Assembly (NCBI GenBank): GCA_029449245.1
Contig: JANATF010000002.1
Coordinates: forward strand, 3,410,001-3,474,000
Length of the DNA stretch: 64,000 bases
Reading direction: 5' to 3'
Origin: Mortierella alpina
Lineage: Eukaryota > Mortierellomycota > Mortierellomycetes > Mortierellales > Mortierellaceae
In this document: piece after piece, positions 23,174 through 35,724 of the stretch
Layout of the letters: each line of letters starts with the position of its first letter
Numbering within the stretch: the first letter of the stretch is position 1
Notes under the pieces: model-generated
Told to the model about the DNA's origin: nothing
Database searches by the model: none
What the model saw: only the letters and a program-made list of their open reading frames with translations
Translations under genes and position numbers: made by a program

Positions 23174-26100
23174 ATGGCACTCAATGACTACGATGGAGAC
23201 GACATTGCGAGCATGAGCAACAACTTTAGCGGGCTTTTGCTCGCCTCCGAAAGCGAGGTCGACCACCTCGACCATCACCATTCCCGCTACGACCACGATG
23301 AAGACGATGGTAGCAAAGAACATACCGGCCTGCTGAACAGCAAGGCGGACAGGACCGCAGACGACGCGACGCATCGACGGCACGGAAATCGGAGCATGGT
23401 CCACTCGCTTTACGCGTCGCCCAAGCTCGCTCTCTCGCAAAGAAAGCAGGCCTCGCTTCCAGGGTCTCCTTCAGAAGGTATGCGGACACTTCCACGTATG
23501 ACATGACGGCACGATAAAGTTCAACCGCGACTCTGAGCACTTTTTGGTGGCACCCTCAACGACAAGACGGCCGTGCTACTCCACCAGGGCCGGCTCTCTC
23601 TAACTGCACTGAACCCTGGATTTGGATTTTGCTATCATAGAGCGGCCCCATGGCAACAACTTGGCATCGCCACTGTTCATCGACCATATGCCGGGACCTT
23701 GGAAGAACGACAGTGGTGACTCGACGACTCGCAACAACACCAGAAAACTGCACACGAGCTCAAGCATGATCATCGAAGACGCTTCGCCTCCCTTGCGCTG
23801 GCAAGAGTCCAGCCATCGGTTCGGGTCTGGCGAGAGTCTCGGTACCAGCCAGCGCTTTGGCATGGATGCAATCTCTGGAGGGGGTAAGGAATGAAGTGAA
23901 TGCAAGGCAATGAGCTTTTTTTATGTTTTCTACACCAGTACTTGACCGCCCAGAACGATTCTTTCACATTATCCGCTGCAGCTTTTGCAATGCCCGCAAA
24001 TGACGCGCCACTCTCGTTCTCGCAACAATTGCCGCCATTACCAGACACGCCGGTTGATACTGAAAACCAGGGCACCACAGACGCAGTACTGTCCTTAAAC
24101 AATCAGGCGGAACCAAAGAAAAGGCGGTGGGGACCCAAGAGCCAAAAGGCAGCTTCGGAAAACATTATTCTAGACGCGGTGCCCTTACCGATCTCAGGAC
24201 TGGAAAATACGCGCTCGAGCGATCTCTTCGATGCAGCAGTGGACGCACAGCCAACGTTCTTGCAATACGATTCTCCAGTGGGTCATCTGGCGCCTGAGAT
24301 TGAACCGATCCCGGGGCAGTCGATGCCGAAGCCAAGCAAGGAATCTCGGCCCAGGTCGTCGGCGTTTGGACTGCGGACACTGTCAGAGTCGAGCACTGGC
24401 ATCGTTTCTGGTCTGACGTCCCTCAAGAACTCGATCATGATCCCAGCGCTTCCTTCAGCTTTTAAGAGCAGCAGGACGAATGGCTCGCAGCCCAACTCTT
24501 TGGCAGCCTCACAAAGCAGCCTTCTGGATTTTGTGACCGAGGATCCTCCTCAGCCGTCATCTTCTACGTCCTCATCCGCTTTTGGCTCACCGTCCTTGTT
24601 CCGCAGTGCAGTCCTGGGACCTGACATCGAGTTTGAGTTGATGGGTAGAGAGAACGAAGCGAACAGCGTGAGCCTCGAAAGAGGGCATGATTCAGGAGCT
24701 GGCGTCGCTCACCCTAGGGGCCGTCGCTCGAACGCCGAACGCGGTTTCTCACGTCGGTTCTCCTCTTCTTCCTCCTCGCGTCGACAGCAGCAGCAGTTAC
24801 CGCGACGCAAACGCATGGAGAGTCAGAATTCGGCTGCAAACTCACTCTCTTTGTTGGAGTCGGAATTCCAGGAACTTATCCGGCGACAGGGTCAATTGTC
24901 AGCACACAAGATTGAACTCAGCAAGGAGTTACTATCCCTTTACAGCCGCCGTAACATCAACGAGAGGAGGCAGGAGGAAGCCGCGAAAAAGGAGCAGTTT
25001 GAGGATGCTGCTGCAGCAGCGACAACAATTGCGCATGTGCATGAGAGGATCTCAAAGCTGGAGGGCATTTATGCAGATGTTGATCGGTCCCTCTGGACGT
25101 GCAAGAAGCGACAGGATGAGCTGGCAAGGTCGATCACGGAGATGCATCATGCAGTGATGCTGGAGGCCGAAAATGTGCGCCAGGCAAAGGAGAAGGAGAA
25201 GGAAGAATATCAAGTCGAGGCCAAGAAGATGCACGAGACTGTGCTGAATGCTATTGTTGCGGGACGAGAGGAGCTGGAGAAGGAAAAGAGCGATCTTGCG
25301 CTGGGACAGGACTTTTTGGGGAAAAACGAAGCCGAGTTACAGGAGCGGATGCACGAAGAGACAAAGGCTGAGCAGGATGAGGTCGATGAGTTGATGGAGA
25401 AGCGAGAGACGGTTAGGGTAAGAAGTCTAGGATGAAACGAGGCGACAACAATAATGGCTGGAGGGTTTGACTGATCATTTCAAAGTTTGCTAACCAGGTT
25501 GTGTCACCTTCGACCTTAGGCTGAGATTCAGGAACTAAGGAGGAAGCTGGAACAGCTAGACGAACAGGACAAGGACTTGTCTCGGAACATTGGGACGCTG
25601 CAGCAAAAGATTGGCTCGATTGCTGAGCAGTTTGATGGAAAGGTCAAGGAAGTTGCTCGGGAGAAGAGGGAATTGGAGCGTCGTGAGGCGGAGATGAGAC
25701 AAAAGAGTGCCTACTTGGACAAACAAGAGTCTAATGCCCAGAAGGCAGCGCATCAGGTGGAGGCAGCGCAGGAAGAGATTACAAAGGCCATCCAGTCAAT
25801 CATTGCACAAAAGAACCGTCTTGAGAGTGTGCGTCAACTATTTGAGTCCGAGCTGTTGGTGACTCAAAAGCTGCGGTTGGAGGAGGAGATGTTTAGGGAG
25901 GCAGAGGCTGGCTGGACTATGCGAGCTAACAGTCTGGACGAGGATCTCAAAAAGTCAGAGGCGCGGATCAGCGAATGGACAACCAAGATTGCAACGGATC
26001 AAAAGACTATTCAGGAGTTGGAGCAAGAGATTCAGGTGGCTGAGAAGCGGATCATTACGTCGGAGGCCCTGAAAGTGTTGTCGGTGCAACGGCGCGATTT

Positions 26101-26873
26101 CAAGCAGGCAGCTCAATGCTCGGGTGAGATCTCCAAGAATCGCGAGGCGATCATTCAGCAAAAGCAGGAGCTCGAGCAGCTGTTGACTGTGATGAATGGC
26201 CCAAACCAAGTCAGGCTAGACGAGTTGCAGGGCGAGCACGATACGCTGAGGACGTTTGTCAGGGGCGAAGAAGCAGCGCTGTTCAAAGATATACAGAGCG
26301 TCACATCCGCCACGTTGCTACGACTGAATTCATTCGCGGCAACGTCGTCGAGTGTGCAAACTGGCAGTACAAGAGTCGCGACTGAGTCTGAAGGATCTGA
26401 ATTAGCATCAGGGGAAGTGGAAGGTCCAAAATTGTCGAGCCTGTTGTTGGAGGAAGTGGTAGTAGAGATTGAGAATATGCGGGAGGTGTCACGGATCCGA
26501 TTCGGGCGCGAGGAAACGGTGCCAGTGAGCGATAGTGTGCAGCAGGAACGGCAGCAGCAAGACAACCATTTGATTCATACGGTTCAAGATGAAGCGCACG
26601 ACGTGGGAGAGGATGCGCAAGCAGAGAAACGACATGCGCTGGAGCGGGATATCCAAGCTGCAGTTGCTGAGGAAGACTATGATACCGCAGGTGAGTTTTT
26701 GATGTTCAAACGACTCTTCATTGTAGCCTTGAGAATAATGCCCATCTATGCTGAACATGACATTTTGACCCACAACGACATCCCACGTACATTCAAAAAC
26801 GATAGCTGATCTGCAAGCTCAGCTGGACGCCCTTTCTGACAGCAGTACCGCAGCTCCGCAGCGCCAGACTTGA
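23174..26873 (+). CDS. Coiled-coil protein with UVR-like motifs
   Basis: Five exons (23174-23477, 23641-23883, 23982-25417, 25520-26690, 26806-26873) join in phase for 1073 aa. The first ~470 residues are polar and disordered with many Ser/Pro and a basic KKRRWGPKSQK patch. From about residue 474 to 880 the protein is a long Glu/Lys/Gln-rich heptad-type coiled coil. The C-terminal LERDIQAAVAEEDYDTAAD...LQAQL, assembled only by splicing the last intron, follows the UVR motif pattern (two helices with an E-D-Y/F-x-x-A-A centre), and ALKVLSVQRRDFKQAAQ near residue 840 is a second, weaker example. UVR motifs mediate protein-protein contacts in UvrB/UvrC and in various eukaryotic scaffolds. I do not recognise the gene. 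An upstream in-frame ATG at 23099 or earlier is possible, but MALNDYDGDD reads as the natural start. Confidence 0.75.
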
Positions 26874-27515
26874 TCAGATGTATGCATTGTATATACGCAT
26901 GCAAAATATACCTCGTGGAACACTGCTGTATTTATCTTTTTCGAGAATGAACAGAGTCTCGTCCATGGTGTATGTATCGAAGCAACGTCAAGATGACTCA
27001 GGGACAGCACCTGCTCTAGAGATGAATCAAACGCTTGCGTTTTCATGCTCAGGTCGATGCGGACCCCAGGAGGATGACAGAGGATAGAGTACGAGAGAGA
27101 ATGCGACTGCCCTGGAGGGTGCTGCGGCAGTGTTTTTGTTGGCAATTGTTTGTAGGACAGGTGCACCACCAGAGGCACCAGCAGCAGAAGGAGGCCCATG
27201 CGTTTTAACAGAGAGAAAAAAAAAAGTCACCTGACCGCCCTGCTTGAGTCAGCCAAGCACGCCTTTCTCTTTTGTTTATAGCATTGCTCGACCCCTGTCA
27301 CCCATCGACACCTCTTCCTTTTGTTTCTTCCCACGAACAGGACAGCATCGACCCTTCCACCCTTCCTTGTCAACCAACACCCGCAGCGAGCGCACAACAG
27401 CAAGAGCAGAGCGACTGGAATCCATAGCAGTGTGTTAGACAGCAGCCCTCAGGAACAAATCAGCGAGATTCAGCCGAGATTCGAATCACAAACACACACA
27501 CTCACACCACCGACC
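26874..27515. other. Intergenic region upstream of methionyl-tRNA synthetase
   Basis: This 642-bp stretch lies between the coiled-coil gene and the MetRS start codon. It is C/A-rich just before the ATG, as in other leaders here. I see no gene or repeat in it. Confidence 0.5.
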
Positions 27516-29900
27516 ATGTCCTCACCTGCAACCATCAAGGCTGGCATTGCCATGCCACCAAAGAACCCTAGCAAGTAAGTATCCTCATGTGTCATTGTCT
27601 CGGCCAACCTGGGCGGGTGTTGCTATTGGATATAAGCGCGAGAACGCAGCGCAAACTTGATACAATGCGAGGCATGGCAGTAAAATGCTCTCAAGAACAA
27701 CTTTGGCTAGATCCATGATCTGCAGAAGGATGTCTAACAGCCTCGTCCCTTTCTTCTTCCTTAGGGTGCCCATTCCTGGCCAGCGCAACGTGCTGATCAC
27801 ATCGGCCCTGCCCTATGTCAACAATGTGCCGCATTTGGGCAACATTATCGGCTCCACGCTCAGTGCCGACGTCTATGCCCGCTACCAGCGCGTCCGCGGC
27901 ATCAACGCACTCTACATCTGCGGCACAGACGAGTACGGTACCGCGACCGAGACCAAGGCTCTGGCCGATGGTGTGACCTGCCAGGAACTCTGTGACAAGT
28001 ACCACCCTATCCACAAGCAGTGCTACGAATGGATGGAGATTGACTTTGACAAGTTTGGACGGACCACCACGGAGGAGCAGACCCAGATTGCTCAGGACAT
28101 CTTCAGGAAGCTGTATGAGCGTGACTTGCTCGTTGAGGACTCGATGCTCCAGCTTTACTGCAGTCAGTGCGACAGGTACGACAAATAACAAGTCTGTTTG
28201 TCCTCGTTGGTGATGATGAACTATGGCAACCTGTTTTTTTTTTTTTTTTTTTGCTGACGCTTTCGTTGGATTATAGATATCTCGCTGATCGCTTTGTCGA
28301 AGGAATCTGCCCCAAGTGCAACTACGATGTACGTTCAATTGCAAAGGAAACTGCAGACCGAAAGAGATCCTCCAAGCGAGTGCCTACTAATCACCCATTA
28401 TTTTTTCTCTTTTTTTTCCCACAGGATGCTCGCGGTGATCAGTGCGACCAGTGCGGATCCCTTTTGAACGCCACCGATCTCATCAACCCCCGCTGCAAAC
28501 TCGACGGCAACAGACCTGTCCAGAAAGAGTCAAAACACCTGTTCCTGGATCTGGGCAAGTTGCAGCCCGACTGTGAGGCCTGGTTCGAGAAGGCCTCGGC
28601 CGAGGGTCGCTGGTCCGCCAACGGAAAGGTCATCACCCAGGCCTGGTTCAAGGATGGCCTCCGACTGCGTTGTATCACCCGTGATCTGAAGTGGGGCACG
28701 CCTGTTCCCCTGAAGGGATGGGAGGGCAAGGTCTTTTACGTCTGGTTCGATGCCCCCATCGGCTATCCATCCATCACGGCCACGTACACGAAGGAGTGGG
28801 AGAAATGGTGGAAGAATCCGGATGAGGTCAAGTTGTACCAGTTCATGGGCAAGGATAATGTGCCCTTCCACTCTGTCATCTTCCCCAGCTCCTTGATCGG
28901 TACTGGCGAGAAGTGGACCCTTTTGAACACTCTCAGCACGACCGAGTACCTCCAATACGAAACCGGCAAGTTCTCAAAGTCGCGCGGTGTCGGTATCTTT
29001 GGCAACAATGTTCAAGAGACGGGCGTGCCTCCTTCGGTCTGGCGTTACTACCTCCTCTCCAACCGTCCCGAATCTAATGACTCGCAGTACCTCTGGAAGG
29101 ACTTTATTGCCCGCAACAACAATGAGCTGTTGGCGAACCTCGGCAACTTTGTCAACCGTGTCATCAAGTTTGTGAACGCCAAGTACGATTCTGTGGTGCC
29201 CTCGCTCGAGACGGCTGCGGCTGCGTCCGAGTCGGATGAGAAGTTGATGCGGGAAGTGAACGAGAGGCTCAAGGCCTACATGGAGGCCCTGGACGAGGTC
29301 AAGATCCGCGAGGGACTTCGTATTGCGATGGAGATCTCGGCTCTTGGAAACGTGTACTTGCAGGAGAACAAGATTGACAATGCTCTGTTTGCGGATCACA
29401 AGGACCGTTGCGATCGTGTGGTGATCACGGCCCTCAACCTGATTTACTTGCTCTCGGCCGTGTTGTTCCCGTTCATGCCATCGACCACGGACTCGATTGC
29501 TCGTCAGCTCAATGCACCGGTCCGTCTTTTGCCCGAGGAGTTTGCGATGGATTCGATCTTGGGTGGGCACACGATCGGCAAGGCCGAGTACCTGTTCAAG
29601 CGGATTGATGAGAAGATGGAGGAGGTGTGGCGTGCCAAGTATGGCGGCAACGGTTCTGAGGCTACTGCCGAGGACAAGAAGAAGAAGAAAAAGTCGTCCA
29701 AGGCTCCTGCAGCACCGGTGTTCAAGGGAGAGAAGCCAGCGGAGGTGATTGAGCTCGAGAAACAGATTGAGGAGCAAGGAGTGAAGGTCAGGGATCTGAA
29801 GGCCGCCAAGGCCGAGCCAGCGGTCGTCACGGCCGAGGTTCAGACGCTCCTGGGTTTCAAGAAGGATCTGACCGATCTGTTTGCCAAGCTCACCGTTTAG
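27516..29900 (+). CDS. MES1: Methionyl-tRNA synthetase, cytosolic, with C-terminal WHEP domain
   Basis: Four exons (27516-27574, 27765-28175, 28277-28328, 28425-29900) encode 665 aa. The class I signatures are present: HLGN (HIGH box) at residues 43-46 after [13 protein letters not shown], and KFSKS (KMSKS box) at 356-360. A Cys-rich zinc knuckle region (CSQC, CPKC, CDQC) is split across the small exons. The [10 protein letters not shown] block and [11 protein letters not shown] are typical of eukaryotic cytosolic MetRS. After a Lys-rich linker the last ~50 residues ([20 protein letters not shown], then [12 protein letters not shown]) form a WHEP-TRS domain. The N-terminus is only ~25 residues before the catalytic core, so the GST-like appendix of yeast Mes1 and human MARS1 is absent. 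It charges initiator and elongator tRNA-Met. Confidence 0.95.
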
Positions 29901-30189
29901 AGATAATGGGGTGATTTAGTCTATATACATCACAATTCTACTGTGTATCTACTGGGATCGATGAAGAAAAACGCATAAAAGAAAAAAAACAACTTCTTGG
30001 GTCTGCCATGCTTCTTTTTTTGCCCGTTGGTTCTGTACTGGCATGCCAACATGATGTTGTGCCAATCTGATGGTGTTAGCCAATAGGTCTGTCATGTCTC
30101 TTTTTGCCCCGTTGGTTCTTTGTATTTTCGTTTTTACTCGGGGGCTGCGTCGGAATCTAGACTAGAGGGTTTTCTTTTTTCTCTTGTTC

Positions 30190-31959
30190 TCACTTGCTCT
30201 CGCCATCCTTCTTCTTGTCGTCGTCGCCTTCCTTCTTTGTCTTCTTGTCTGCGTCGGCGTCCTCTCCCGTGTTATTCGAGGCTGAGGAGAACCCCTGGAG
30301 GACGTTCTGGATGCGAGGGTCGCTTGTGTCGACGCCCGTGAGCGAACCCAGTACCGAGTTCATGAAATCAGGGTCCTGCATAGCCTCGTCAAAGTCTCCG
30401 CCCTTGTTGTTGTTATTGTTGCTACCGGCAGCGCCTGTTGATGATGCAGAAGGGCCGTCGTGGCCAGCCATGGACATTTGAATCGCCCGTTGCATCTCCT
30501 GTTCCTCGGTCAAGCCCTCCATGTCGTGGTCGCCATCTCCCTGTGATGAAGCCAATGCCTGAGCCAGCAGATCGTCCTCGATGGACATGGCTCCAGCACC
30601 ACTACCAGCTGAAGTGGAAGATGTTGCTGCTGCTGCTGTTCCGTCCGATGATGATGCTGCAGTGCCGTCGGGCTTGGTGGCTCCGCTGGCGGATTCCTGG
30701 CGGGCACGCTCCTCCTCCAATGAGATTCTGAGAGCAAGGGCCAGTTCGGGGTCCAGGTTGGGATCGACTCCAAATTCGTAGGATCCGCCTCCGCTCGAGA
30801 CATACGCAGGTGCGGAGCCATCCTCTCCAGCGACAATTGCAGAGCTCACCAAGATATCGCTCAGCAGATGAGGACCTGGGGGCACTGTGACCAGGTTGCT
30901 GTGGGAGGGTAGGAAACACACACAGTGTTCAGAAAGAATGTTAGTGCCACTCTTCTCTCTCTCTCTTTTTTTTTCACTTTGTCGCAGAGATCTATTACAG
31001 CGCCTTTTTTTTATGTTTTACCTGTTGTCGTTGTTGTTGACAGCGGCGACAAAGGCCTCCAGCTTGGTGGTGTTTTCGGCCTCCTCTCCAAAGTTGACAA
31101 TGTCGACGGCGATGTTGTTCTTTTTCAGCTTTTTGGCCAACTTGACAAGAGTCTTTTCGTCTTCGTCCACGGGGCTGCCCACAAATACGATGATCCTCTG
31201 ACGTTGATTCTTGTTCTGACGGTGTTTGAGGGCCAGTTGAGCGATCTGGACACTGGTCGTAAACGAGACTTGGCCTCCAATGGCCACGTTATGAAGTGCG
31301 GATAGGATCTTGCCAATGTCGGATGTGAATGTCACCAAGACTTTGGGGCTAGGGAAAAACAAAATGTTCGCAACGAGATATGAAAAGAAGGGTCGAGTTG
31401 ATTAAAAAGACGATTGGAGGTTTTCTGGTTGCTTTTCTTGCCATCCAAAGAGGATGGGGTAACTTCTTTTCTTTTTTACCTCTTTCCAGCCATGGTCATC
31501 AAACTGACGGTGTTCTCTGGGTTGGACTGGGTCTTTGCTCCAAAGATCAGGTTGACAGCATCTGCTTGAGCCTCCAGACGAGTGGGCGTGTAGTCTCCAC
31601 TATTGAAAAGAGATACAAAAAGGAACCACAGGAGACATGTCAGTAACGATCGCGATCCTTCAAAGACTCGTCGTCAGGGGGCGTTTTGTGCTTGTCTGTT
31701 GTCCATGTTTGCTGTTTCATCTCGAGGCCTTACTTTCTCATCCATTCTGAGTTGTCAAGCCTAAAGAAAAACCAAGAAGTGTAAAGGAAAGGCAACGAAG
31801 AAAATAAAAGGTGTTAAAAAAAGAGACATTCCCTTCTCTGCGGCAAGGGAGTTTGACGCGTGTTGGGACGCTCAGTTTCTTTCCCTAGCAGAGAGCGTTT
31901 TTGAAAAGCAAAGCTTTGTGTGTTTTTGCGTACACCAAGATTGAAGCCTCCAGGACCAT
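30190..31959 (-). CDS. RPN10: 26S proteasome ubiquitin receptor Rpn10 (S5a)
   Basis: Five exons on the minus strand (31934-31959, 31734-31760, 31480-31599, 31022-31348, 30190-30898) give 402 aa. The first two exons are tiny, 26 and 27 nt; joined they read [18 protein letters not shown] and continue with [17 protein letters not shown], the conserved start of the Rpn10 VWA domain including the DNSE metal-site-like motif. The VWA domain ends near [18 protein letters not shown]. Two ubiquitin-interacting motifs follow: [14 protein letters not shown] and [12 protein letters not shown] Lys/Asp-rich tail closes the protein. Rpn10 sits at the base-lid interface of the 19S particle and binds polyubiquitin. 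The tail, with an Asn run and an acidic-basic end, is more extended than in yeast Rpn10 and resembles the animal S5a layout. Confidence 0.95.
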
Positions 31960-32344
31960 GGCGACGGTTTTGATGTCGTGTGTATGAAGATAGAAAGTGG
32001 GGAAAGTATGGAAATGTCTCCGGAGAAGGGCGTCGCTTTATGTGCTTTGGCCGTGTTGCTTGGTTTAACGTGCTTGACTTCCTGGCTTTAACTCCTGAGT
32101 TGACTGAATGGCTGGCTGGGTGATAGCGAGACGGTAATGCTTTGCGTGGGATGGTGGGTTGAAATGTCAAAAGAGGGACTCGAGTGTCTCGAAATGCAAA
32201 GGGCGCGCTCCCTTTCACGGCCTTACGTGTTCTGCACGTGATTTCCTCCAGCAGGCAGAGCATGTCACTGAAGGTGACCAGATCGCGTTTCTTAAACAAC
32301 AAAACGTTTTTGAGCTTTATGAGTTTGAAATAGGAGCGGATAAT
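31960..32344. other. Intergenic region between IPP1 and RPN10
   Basis: This 385-bp stretch lies between the IPP1 stop and the RPN10 start, both on the minus strand, and should contain the RPN10 promoter. I looked for the yeast proteasome control element GGTGGCAAA and did not find it. No other feature is visible. Confidence 0.5.
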
Positions 32345-33744
32345 TTACAAGTTGCTGGTTCCAGAGATGAAGAACCACTTGTCGACCGAAGGGTCGATGG
32401 GGGCAGCAGGCTTGGCAGCCGGGGTGGGGAGGTTTTTGACCACATCGTCCTCAGCAGTGACCAAGTAAGGGCTCTTCTCAACAGAGACGTTGCTCCTGCA
32501 AGTAGGACACAGCCATCAAAAAGACGAAAGAAAAGGAACGTTAGCATTTCTGAATGTAAATATTTTATGAAAGAGCAAATCGCATCCTGGTATGGAAGGC
32601 AAACTTACACCTGGATATCGTAGGCCTCGGTCTTGGAGGGAACCTCGCCCTTGATGAGACGCTCCCAGGCCTCGTGAGTCTCCTTGATAATGTCGAGGGC
32701 GTACTTCTTGTTCTTGGCCTCGCCAGAGAACGCAAACTGGTTCTCGGGCTTGCCATCGGGGATCTTGTAGATGCGGAACCACTCGTTTGTGGCGCGGATG
32801 AATCCAGGCAAATGACGCTCAACATCCTCGATATCGTTCAGCTTGTTGGCGAGGGGGTCCGTGACATCAATGACAATGACCTTCCAGTCAGTCTCACCTA
32901 TTGAAAAGGCGAATGAATTACATCAGCAAACAAAAACACATACACTGTTACGCTCCATGATCCGTTAACCGTGCAAAAACGCTCCTCACCTTCGTCCAGA
33001 AGAGCCATGACTCCGAGAACCTTGACCTGCTTGACCTGGCCAGTGTAGCCGACCTGCTCACCAATCTCGCAGACATCCAGGGGATCGTTGTCGCCACGAG
33101 CCTTAGTCTCGGGGTGGGACTGAGTAGGGTCCTCCCAGGTCTATGTTTTTCACAACGTTTATGAGTAGCTCGCCCAATGCATGGTTTCGACAACCTGATC
33201 CAGGATCCCAGCGAAAAACTCTAAAAAAAAAAAGAAAGTGACAGTTTCGTGTTTTCTTGCGTACCTGAGGGAGCGCACCATAGTTCCAGATGTAACCGTG
33301 GTGGGGGAAGCAGTTGCGAACAAAGCGAAGCTTGCCCTTCTTGACATCCTGCTTGATAGGGTTGAAGGCCTCGTCCTTGGAGATCTCCAACTTTGCGTTG
33401 GACCAGCGTGGGATTTCGACAATCATGTTAAAGATGTTGTTGGCCTTGTCGGCATAGAGGGGGACATCGTGGAATGCAGAGACGGGGGCACCGTTGCGCT
33501 CTATGTATTTTTGTAGGAAGCCGAGAGGAGGAAGAGTGGGAGTATGAGACGATGAACTGCAGCTCGCGTATGTTTTTTGGCCAGGGTGATTGATTTCTCA
33601 GCCCAGAACTTTGTCCGTGCCGCCATCCACGGGCGACTGACTATGCAAGTGCGCAACAAGCTACTAGAGGCCGGCCATACCGATGAAGACGCGATGCTCG
33701 AGGGTGTTGGGGGCGCCAATGACGCGGGTGGTGAACTCGGACAT
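32345..33744 (-). CDS. IPP1: Inorganic pyrophosphatase, cytosolic family I
   Basis: Five exons on the minus strand (33681-33744, 33265-33500, 32990-33140, 32609-32897, 32345-32495) give 296 aa, close to the ~287 aa of yeast Ipp1. Family I hallmarks are clear: an N-terminal [13 protein letters not shown], the [14 protein letters not shown] strand, [20 protein letters not shown], and the metal-binding signature [13 protein letters not shown] with its conserved Asp residues. The segment [19 protein letters not shown] carries further active-site acids. The enzyme hydrolyses PPi released by biosynthetic reactions such as aminoacylation. The last exon encodes a tail [18 protein letters not shown], similar to fungal homologues. 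The gene is divergent from the spectrin-like gene across a 2 kb gap. Confidence 0.96.
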
Positions 33745-35724
33745 AGTGGGGATGTAAGGCAGCTAGGGGAGTGATGAGATGAGAAGAGAGTGTGATGGAA
33801 CAGCGCAAGCTTTTGTATGAAGCAGAGAGAAGGAAAAATCAGCCGCCCCTCAATCCCATTTCCGCCAGCCCTCATTATTGGCCTGCATGATGGCCCCCCT
33901 GAGTGAAAGACGACAGAGACAGGGCATGGCAACACTCTTTCATATCCTTCTGCCCTCGTCTTCTTGCAGAGCCCGTGTGTCTAAATAGCAGCCAGGAGAA
34001 CAACAACCCGTCCGCCTTCTCGACTTTCTTGACCCTCTTTGCGCGCGCACAGTGCCGAGTGCCATGGGTGGCCGTCAATGAGTGCCATAAGTGACGTGAT
34101 TGGCACGCGTGTCGTCTGCTGGGTGCCATATCTTTCGCGTCCTGATCCATAGGATGGGTCTGTGCAAGCCTCCTCCTTTTTTATCTGTTTTCCCTCCTCT
34201 TTCTCTCTGTTCTCTCTGCTTTACATTCTCTGCCGGTCGGTGTACAGGAAACCCGTTGAAGCGAGACCCCCTTTATCCCACCCCTTCCTTCCCTCCCGCC
34301 CACTCTGGCCTGCTCTCTCGCTCTCGTCCGCTCTCGCCCTGTCTGGCCTGCTCTCCTGCGGCCATCGCCACCAATTTCTTGCCACAGGTAGTTTCATAAA
34401 CATACTGCAACAATGTGGGGTCTCGCTTCGCGTTATCATCCATTTGGTCAGTAGTCAAGGTAAACAACTGGGCTTCGGATCAGACATCCTGGCAGCCGTG
34501 CGGAGTTGCATGCAGGCCATACTATTACAAAAAGCGGCTGTCTGCATCTGGCGATGGGGTCTCACACACTCGCACAGAGTATGTACTTGCCTGCCATTCT
34601 CGGTAGGCATGTCTGTGCGGAGCATGGCCCACCCTCACCCCGCCACCAATTTGTGTGCTGGGTCTCTTGATCCTGTTTGAGACTTTGAAAGCACTTCAGA
34701 ACCATTCCATTGTGTCCACGTCAATCCCACTTGGTCAGCGTCTGTCGCTTCTTGCTGTTGCAGTATTACATGCATATGTACCTCGAGTGCATGCAAAGGA
34801 AGGTTAAAAAAGAACAGAAGAGAAGCGAAAAGGTCCAAAAGGAGGCTCAGGCACATACATACATATTGGATCAAACGGTCGGTTGAGAGAGAAAGAGAAA
34901 AAAAAATAAAAAAGAGCATAATCCCTTGAGTGCAATGCGCTGCCGATATGCTGACGGCACATGGCATCCGTGAGCGCAAGCGAGACTCGGGCCCTTTTTT
35001 CTCTTGCCCGTCTTCTGTGTCCCGTTCTCTCTTTTTCCTTCTTTTTCTTCTCTTCTTTCTTCATTGTATACTTCTCTCTCTTTCTCTCTCTCTCTCTCTT
35101 TCTCTCTCTTTTTTTATTACTGTCCTGTCCTCGTCCTGCTCGCGACCCTCTTCCCCATCCCGCCCCATCCTCCCCACCGCGATGCACCCAGCCCTTGACG
35201 AGTGATCAGCCTCCATTGTCTCTTGCGCCCACCCATACCTCCCATTAACAAACACCCTCCCTCTATACATACACACACATTCAAGCTCATTCGTCAAGAG
35301 CTACTCTACAACACACGTTGCCTCGCTGGCATAGTTCCCCATCCCCAGGACAAGGTAACCCCCTCCAACCACATTCGCAGACCAGTCTAAACAACCCAGC
35401 AGCTTGCAGTAGTGCCTCCTGTCAGTCCCTCAAGTCCTGCTACACTTCAACGAATGGCCTTTGGAGCATTGGCTCTGCCGCATCCCAGTACTCTGTCGTT
35501 CGTATAATTGGCGTTTTGCTCATTCCTTAACTCTCTCGCTCTCCCTCTCTTCTCCTTCTCTCCGTGTATCTTTTTCTCGCTCAATCTCTTCTTTTTGACT
35601 TTCACTTTACATCACCCTTCTCTCTCTCTGTCTCCCTTTCTGCACCTTTTTCTCCCATAGTATCAATAGGCTGCAGAAATACTCTCATTCATAGCGCGCT
35701 GCTCATTCTTCCGGCAACGCAGCC
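33745..35724. promoter_or_regulatory. 2 kb divergent intergenic region between IPP1 and the spectrin-like gene
   Basis: No gene is supported. The right half is pyrimidine-rich on the plus strand, with a CT microsatellite at about 35070-35115 and further TCTC blocks at 35530-35660 before the ATG at 35725. The left half is mixed sequence. It must hold the IPP1 promoter and a long leader or promoter for the plus-strand gene. Confidence 0.5.

Noticed and set aside
26819-27199. 126-codon minus-strand frame between the coiled-coil gene and MetRS
   Set aside because: No domain, overlaps the last exon of the upstream gene, and composition is not coding-like.
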